Positions 60,995 to 64,000 of a DNA stretch of 64,000 bases are shown here, piece by piece. The DNA is from JANQPX01 sp039197065 (GTDB taxonomy: Bacteria; Pseudomonadota; Alphaproteobacteria; Geminicoccales; Geminicoccaceae). Each line of letters starts with the position of its first letter. The first letter of the stretch is position 1. The translations under genes were made by a program, and so were the position numbers. The DNA lies in the NCBI GenBank assembly GCA_039197065.1, contig JBCCUL010000002.1, positions 186,001 to 250,000 on the forward strand. The letters are read 5' to 3'. A model generated the notes under the pieces. The model did not search any database, was not told where the DNA came from, and saw only the letters and a list, made by a program, of their open reading frames with translations.

Positions 60995-61645
60995 CCTGGT
61001 TGTGTTGAGCAATTGCCTGTTCGGTGTAATCTTTATTCCTTCTGGTGAATATTTCTTTAGCTTGATTGTGCGTCCGTTTGTTTCCCATCAGATAGTTATT
61101 GGGCGATCTTCTCCGTTCATTCGCTCGATTGAACGTGTCCTGGTTTCCAAAGGTCGGCTGTCTTCCCGAAGCCACTAGCCTCTTGGTGGGAAATGGATTG
61201 CACCGTTTTCTTCCGAGCTTTGGGCCTGAAAGGGTAAATTGCAAAACCGTCTCGGCCTGACCTAGAGATGCCAATGCTGATTGCTTGGAAACAGAAGCTC
61301 GTTGCATCGTTAGACTGAGGAGACCACCAAGTCTTATTGCTCCAAACAAGACACCCAAGCGCCTCTTCCGGTAACTATCGAGCGATTTCATACCGTCACC
61401 AGTAAACAGGCGTGAGAGATCTAGTGCAGCATCCCCAGGAGAAGATAAGATGCGGTAAAAAGAGAGAGCTTTCGCGTGGCAGCGCCTTCCCCTGGGGCGT
61501 GTCGTCGCCGGTCCAGATGTCACCATCACCGGTTTCGACCGTTGCATCGCATCACTCGTCGTCCGGCTTCTCGTCTGCCCTCGGCTGCAATAGGGGGAGA
61601 TCATTCGAGAACTTTTCAGAGAGGCCCCCTTAAGTGCTTGCGCGG

Positions 61646-61771
61646 ATGTTGAAACGCGTTCTTTTGATCATTGGGAGTATTTGGTTTCTAGCAAATAGAG
61701 CATCGGCTTTGACGTGTGAAACATTATCGGAGGCTGCATATCATTTGGTTTGTAATATAAAAAAGAAGTAA
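61646..61771 (+). CDS. Possible small secreted peptide (41 aa)
   Basis: ATG 61646 opens a 41-aa frame: basic start MLKRV, hydrophobic stretch LLIIGSIWFLA, then ASA, a good signal-peptidase site, leaving a 20-residue mature tail with two Cys. The ribosome binding site is poor and no family is known to me. The frame is in AT-rich DNA between tadD and tadC. It may be chance. Confidence 0.25.
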   Translation: MLKRVLLIIGSIWFLANRASALTCETLSEAAYHLVCNIKKK

Positions 61772-61899
61772 AATAGATCTGCAATGTTCATTTTGAAAAT
61801 AAGGCCTGATCTCAATGGGATCAACATATCCTGCAAACCTAACGTCATAAGAAACGTGGTAATATTTTCTATTATTTTTCAGTGATTGAAAGGTTTTTT

Positions 61900-62877
61900 T
61901 CATGAAATCATATTGTCCATAACGCTAATAATAGCTGGTCCAATCAGCACAATGAACAAAACTGGAAGTATAAAAACGATCATCGGCACAGTAAGAGTCG
62001 CTGGTAGGCGTGCTGCCTTCTCTTCCGCACGCAACAGTCTTTGTTCCCTAAACTCATTGGCCAGAACTCGCAGTGACTGCGATAGAGGCGTGCCATACTT
62101 CTCTGTCTGAACAAGTGTGTTGACGACGCCGCGAATGGCACTGAGGTTGGTGCGACGGTTGAGATTTAGCAGCGCGTGCCGACGTTCTGGCAGAAACCCG
62201 AGCTCCACTGATGTTAGTTGAAGCTCCTCTGCGAGTGCGGGACTAGCGTTGCCGATCTCGCGCGCGACTCTTTCCAACCCTGCGTCCAGAGACAAACCCG
62301 ACTCAGCACAGATGACGAGCAAATCGAGGCCGTCAGGCAGTGCCTTTGCGAGCAGTTGCTGTCGCCTGGTCGTCGTATTTGAAACGTAGAGATCGGGCGC
62401 AAGAAATCCGAAGAGACAAGCACCGCATACTAAAAGCAAGTTAATCGCAGGTTGAAAGGCGCCAAGCTTGAGAACGTAGAAAAGTACAAAGCTTATAATA
62501 CCGAACGCGACCGGCATGGCGGCTTTGAAGAAAACAAATATGATAATAGCATCTTGAGATCGATAGCCTGCTTGCGCGAGACGATCCCTCAGCTTGCTGG
62601 CTTGCTGGTCCTGCATAAGCTGCAGCAAATTGACCACTCGCTTCATGAAACCCACGCTTTCAGCGCGGCGGTTCGATCTGGCCTTGGTGGTCAGTAACTG
62701 TGATTTCAGCTCGTCTCTTCGTAAAGAGATACTCCTTGCGCGACTCTCCAGCGGATTGCGCTCTATCAATCCAAACCAGATTGCAACGACCACAGTGAAG
62801 GCCAGAAGTGCAAGCAGAAGAACGAGTAAACTATCTGATGTCAGCCCGAATGGCAGATATTCGTTCAATTCGTTCAT
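61900..62877 (-). CDS. tadC: Flp pilus assembly membrane protein TadC
   Basis: 325 aa, type II secretion F-type membrane protein with three or four helices. Landmarks: LPDGLDLLVICAESGLSLDAGLERVAREIG (T2SSF domain start), LGFLPERRHALLNLNRRTNLSAIRGVVNTLVQTEKYGTPLSQSLRVLANEFREQR. Works with TadB at the inner membrane to extend the Flp pilus. Start ATG overlaps the tadB stop by ATGA. Confidence 0.92.
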   Translation of the reverse strand: MNELNEYLPFGLTSDSLLVLLLALLAFTVVVAIWFGLIERNPLESRARSISLRRDELKSQLLTTKARSNRRAESVGFMKRVVNLLQLMQDQQASKLRDRLAQAGYRSQDAIIIFVFFKAAMPVAFGIISFVLFYVLKLGAFQPAINLLLVCGACLFGFLAPDLYVSNTTTRRQQLLAKALPDGLDLLVICAESGLSLDAGLERVAREIGNASPALAEELQLTSVELGFLPERRHALLNLNRRTNLSAIRGVVNTLVQTEKYGTPLSQSLRVLANEFREQRLLRAEEKAARLPATLTVPMIVFILPVLFIVLIGPAIISVMDNMIS

Positions 62878-63893
62878 ATCTCGAACCTCACCATCTTCGC
62901 CATAATAAAGATGCCGACCAATAAGCTAGTCAGGCCAATGGCGATCATGATCCAACCTCGAGGGTCGGTGAAAAGCGTGCTCATGTAGTTTGGATTAATG
63001 AATGAAATGAGAGCGCACATAATGAAGGGTAGAGAACCGATGATCATCGCTGACGCGCGTGCCTCAGATGACATCGCTTTAACTTTCAAGCGCATCTGCT
63101 CCCTCCGTCTAACCATGTGTGAGAGGTTCTCAAGAATCTCCGCCAAGTTGCCGCCCGTTTCCTGCTGAATTGACATGCTGATTACGAGAAAGTTGAATTC
63201 TGGAATCTGCAATCTTTTGGCGGTTGTCCACATCGCCTCTTCCATCGAGACGCCGATCCGCATTTGGTCGCTAATTCGTTGAAACTCAAAACCGACAGGA
63301 TAGGCGATTTCTTCAGCGATGGTTTTCATAGTTTCTGAGACTGGAAGGCCTGAACGAACGCCTCTAACGATTAGATCCAAAGCTTCAGGAAGAAGGCTCG
63401 AGAATTTCTTTGTTCGTTTGGCGATTTGGCGCCCAACGATGACATGAGGAAAGCCGAACCCGACAACGAACCCGGCTAACAAGTTGATCAGGATCGAGTA
63501 GTCAAAAATAAGCCAAAGCACTGTTGTAGTTAGCAGGCAGAGGCCAGCGCAGATTAAGAGATAATCGCCAATTTTAAGCGGCCAGCCGCTACGCTCCAAC
63601 CTTTGTCTCAAGAGGCCGACGTTTGGTAATAGACCTTTCACTAGCCTGTCGATGCTAGCGATTTTGCTGTCCGCTGTATTTCGTCGGACGCTTTCAATAG
63701 GCGTCGCTATCGTTTTGCTTGAAGAGTTGACGGGGTCTACAATCTGATCGATGCGACGCCGCATATGGACGTCACCGTTACCCAGAAAGCCGAAGCTGAA
63801 GAGTATCAGCGCTAAGACAGCGAAGACGCCAATGCCAAGAACACCCATTTTTATGACATCGGGCTGTGCAAGGATGTGGTCGAGCATCGGCAT
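62874..63893 (-). CDS. tadB: Flp pilus assembly membrane protein TadB
   Basis: 339 aa, T2SSF-type platform protein with helices near 15-35, 108-145, 285-335. The domain shows LPEALDLIVRGVRSGLPVSETMKTIAEEIAYPVG, FNFLVISMSIQQETGGNLAEILENLSHMVRRREQMRLKVKAMSSEARASA. The ATG overlaps the cpaF stop by one base (TGATG). Pairs with TadC. Confidence 0.92.
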   Translation of the reverse strand: MPMLDHILAQPDVIKMGVLGIGVFAVLALILFSFGFLGNGDVHMRRRIDQIVDPVNSSSKTIATPIESVRRNTADSKIASIDRLVKGLLPNVGLLRQRLERSGWPLKIGDYLLICAGLCLLTTTVLWLIFDYSILINLLAGFVVGFGFPHVIVGRQIAKRTKKFSSLLPEALDLIVRGVRSGLPVSETMKTIAEEIAYPVGFEFQRISDQMRIGVSMEEAMWTTAKRLQIPEFNFLVISMSIQQETGGNLAEILENLSHMVRRREQMRLKVKAMSSEARASAMIIGSLPFIMCALISFINPNYMSTLFTDPRGWIMIAIGLTSLLVGIFIMAKMVRFEI

Positions 63894-64000
63894 CAGGCCA
63901 TCATCGCTTGCTGTAGAGGACGATCGAGACCGTAATATGCGGCTCTCTTTATGAAGTGCGGGCGCACTCCGCTGGATTTGTACTGACCTTTCAGAGTGCC
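63893..64000 (-). CDS. cpaF: CpaF/TadA pilus ATPase, C-terminal fragment (runs off window)
   Basis: The last 35 codons of a gene that continues beyond the window. The product ends with GVRPHFIKRAAYYGLDRPL, the well-known C-terminus of the Tad secretion ATPase CpaF/TadA (GIRPHFFKRAAYFGL in relatives). Its TGA overlaps the tadB start. Only this tail is visible. Confidence 0.85.
   Translation of the reverse strand, partial: GTLKGQYKSSGVRPHFIKRAAYYGLDRPLQQAMMA

Larger units (their letters stand above)
60894..61899. other. 1-kb gap between tadD and tadC, AT-rich end
   Basis: No established gene. It contains a perfect-type 13-bp hairpin (60964-60994) and a possible small secreted ORF (61646-61771). 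From about 61,640 on, the DNA is clearly AT-richer than the rest of the window. The minus-strand 660-codon frame across this region is antisense to tadD and not credible. Confidence 0.5.

Noticed and set aside
59622..61604. 660-codon minus-strand frame
   Set aside because: It is antisense to tadD and then crosses a gene-free region. Its product is low in structure, rich in Arg/Ser, with no motif, while tadD has a lipobox, TPRs and a ribosome binding site.
1..64000. tRNA, rRNA or CRISPR arrays
   Set aside because: I looked for TPsiC-like GGTTCGAATC arms with acceptor stems, rRNA-like blocks and regularly spaced repeats. None held up; the repeats found have no spacer regularity of a CRISPR.

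Overview
The window is a GC-rich chromosomal segment of an alphaproteobacterium, most likely a member of the Hyphomicrobiales (Rhizobiales) or a close relative. The evidence is gene order and content: ubiE-ubiB-coaBC beside mutM, the block rpmH-rnpA-yidD-yidC-engB-argB, a DUF4170 gene, tad pilus genes, a RIME1-like double-palindrome element and two exact TTAA-N7-TTAA (CtrA-type) sites. There is no rRNA, tRNA, CRISPR array, transposase or prophage module that I could recognise. This is mostly core chromosome with a few accessory insertions.

Layout. 1-5.8 kb: repeat copies, mutM (-), ubiE, ubiB, coaBC and an Rrf2 regulator. 6.2-7.5 kb: a secreted kinesin-light-chain-type TPR protein. 8-17 kb: an exopolysaccharide cluster (initiating sugar-phosphate transferase, three glycosyltransferases, a Wzx-type flippase, a Wzc-type co-polymerase/kinase). 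17.3-25 kb: L-serine dehydratase, an OLD-family ATPase/TOPRIM nuclease that looks like an insertion, polyphosphate kinase divergent from a SixA phosphatase, and an alpha/beta hydrolase. 25.2-32.6 kb: an ECF sigma factor with a long coiled-coil anti-sigma factor, a divergent coiled-coil paralogue that shares the anti-sigma sensor domain but has no sigma-binding domain, a small membrane ORF between them, a UPF0178 protein, a Calx-beta membrane protein and a TolB-like/TPR protein. 32.7-36 kb: ammonium transporter, AtzE-like amidase with its AtzG partner, DUF4170. 36.1-44.2 kb: a tightly packed nucleoside uptake and catabolism operon (BMP binding protein, ATPase, two permeases, a cytidine deaminase-purine nucleoside phosphorylase fusion, deoC, deoA). 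44.2-47 kb: an exported PCMT-like methyltransferase and a cytosolic GAF histidine kinase. 47.3-51.8 kb: argB, engB, yidC, yidD, rnpA, rpmH. 52-57 kb: two tandem DUF547 proteins behind a CtrA-type box, a membrane histidine kinase and an HTTM-like membrane pair. 57-64 kb: a Fcy1-like cytosine deaminase gene interrupted by one stop codon, the RIME1-like element and tad pilus genes (two TadE-like, TadD with a SPOR-like tail, TadC, TadB, the end of cpaF).

Functional picture. The nucleoside operon imports nucleosides, deaminates cytidine, phosphorolyses purine and pyrimidine nucleosides and feeds deoxyribose phosphate into central metabolism. The AtzG/AtzE pair together with Amt suggests use of amide or ureide nitrogen. 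Exopolysaccharide and Tad pilus genes suggest surface attachment, possibly under cell-cycle control.

The least expected signals are: (1) a dispersed repeat whose 3-nt-loop hairpin begins exactly at TAG stop codons of unrelated genes and shows compensatory changes; (2) the sigma/anti-sigma coiled-coil pair with a decoy-like paralogue; (3) the Cdd-PNP fusion; (4) an rnpA frame whose only usable start codons lie inside rpmH; (5) a tandem 33-bp palindromic unit translated in frame at the N-terminus of an ABC ATPase; (6) a CtrA-type box placed just before a long stem-loop in a 710-bp gap with no gene. All were read by eye from the sequence; no database search was run.
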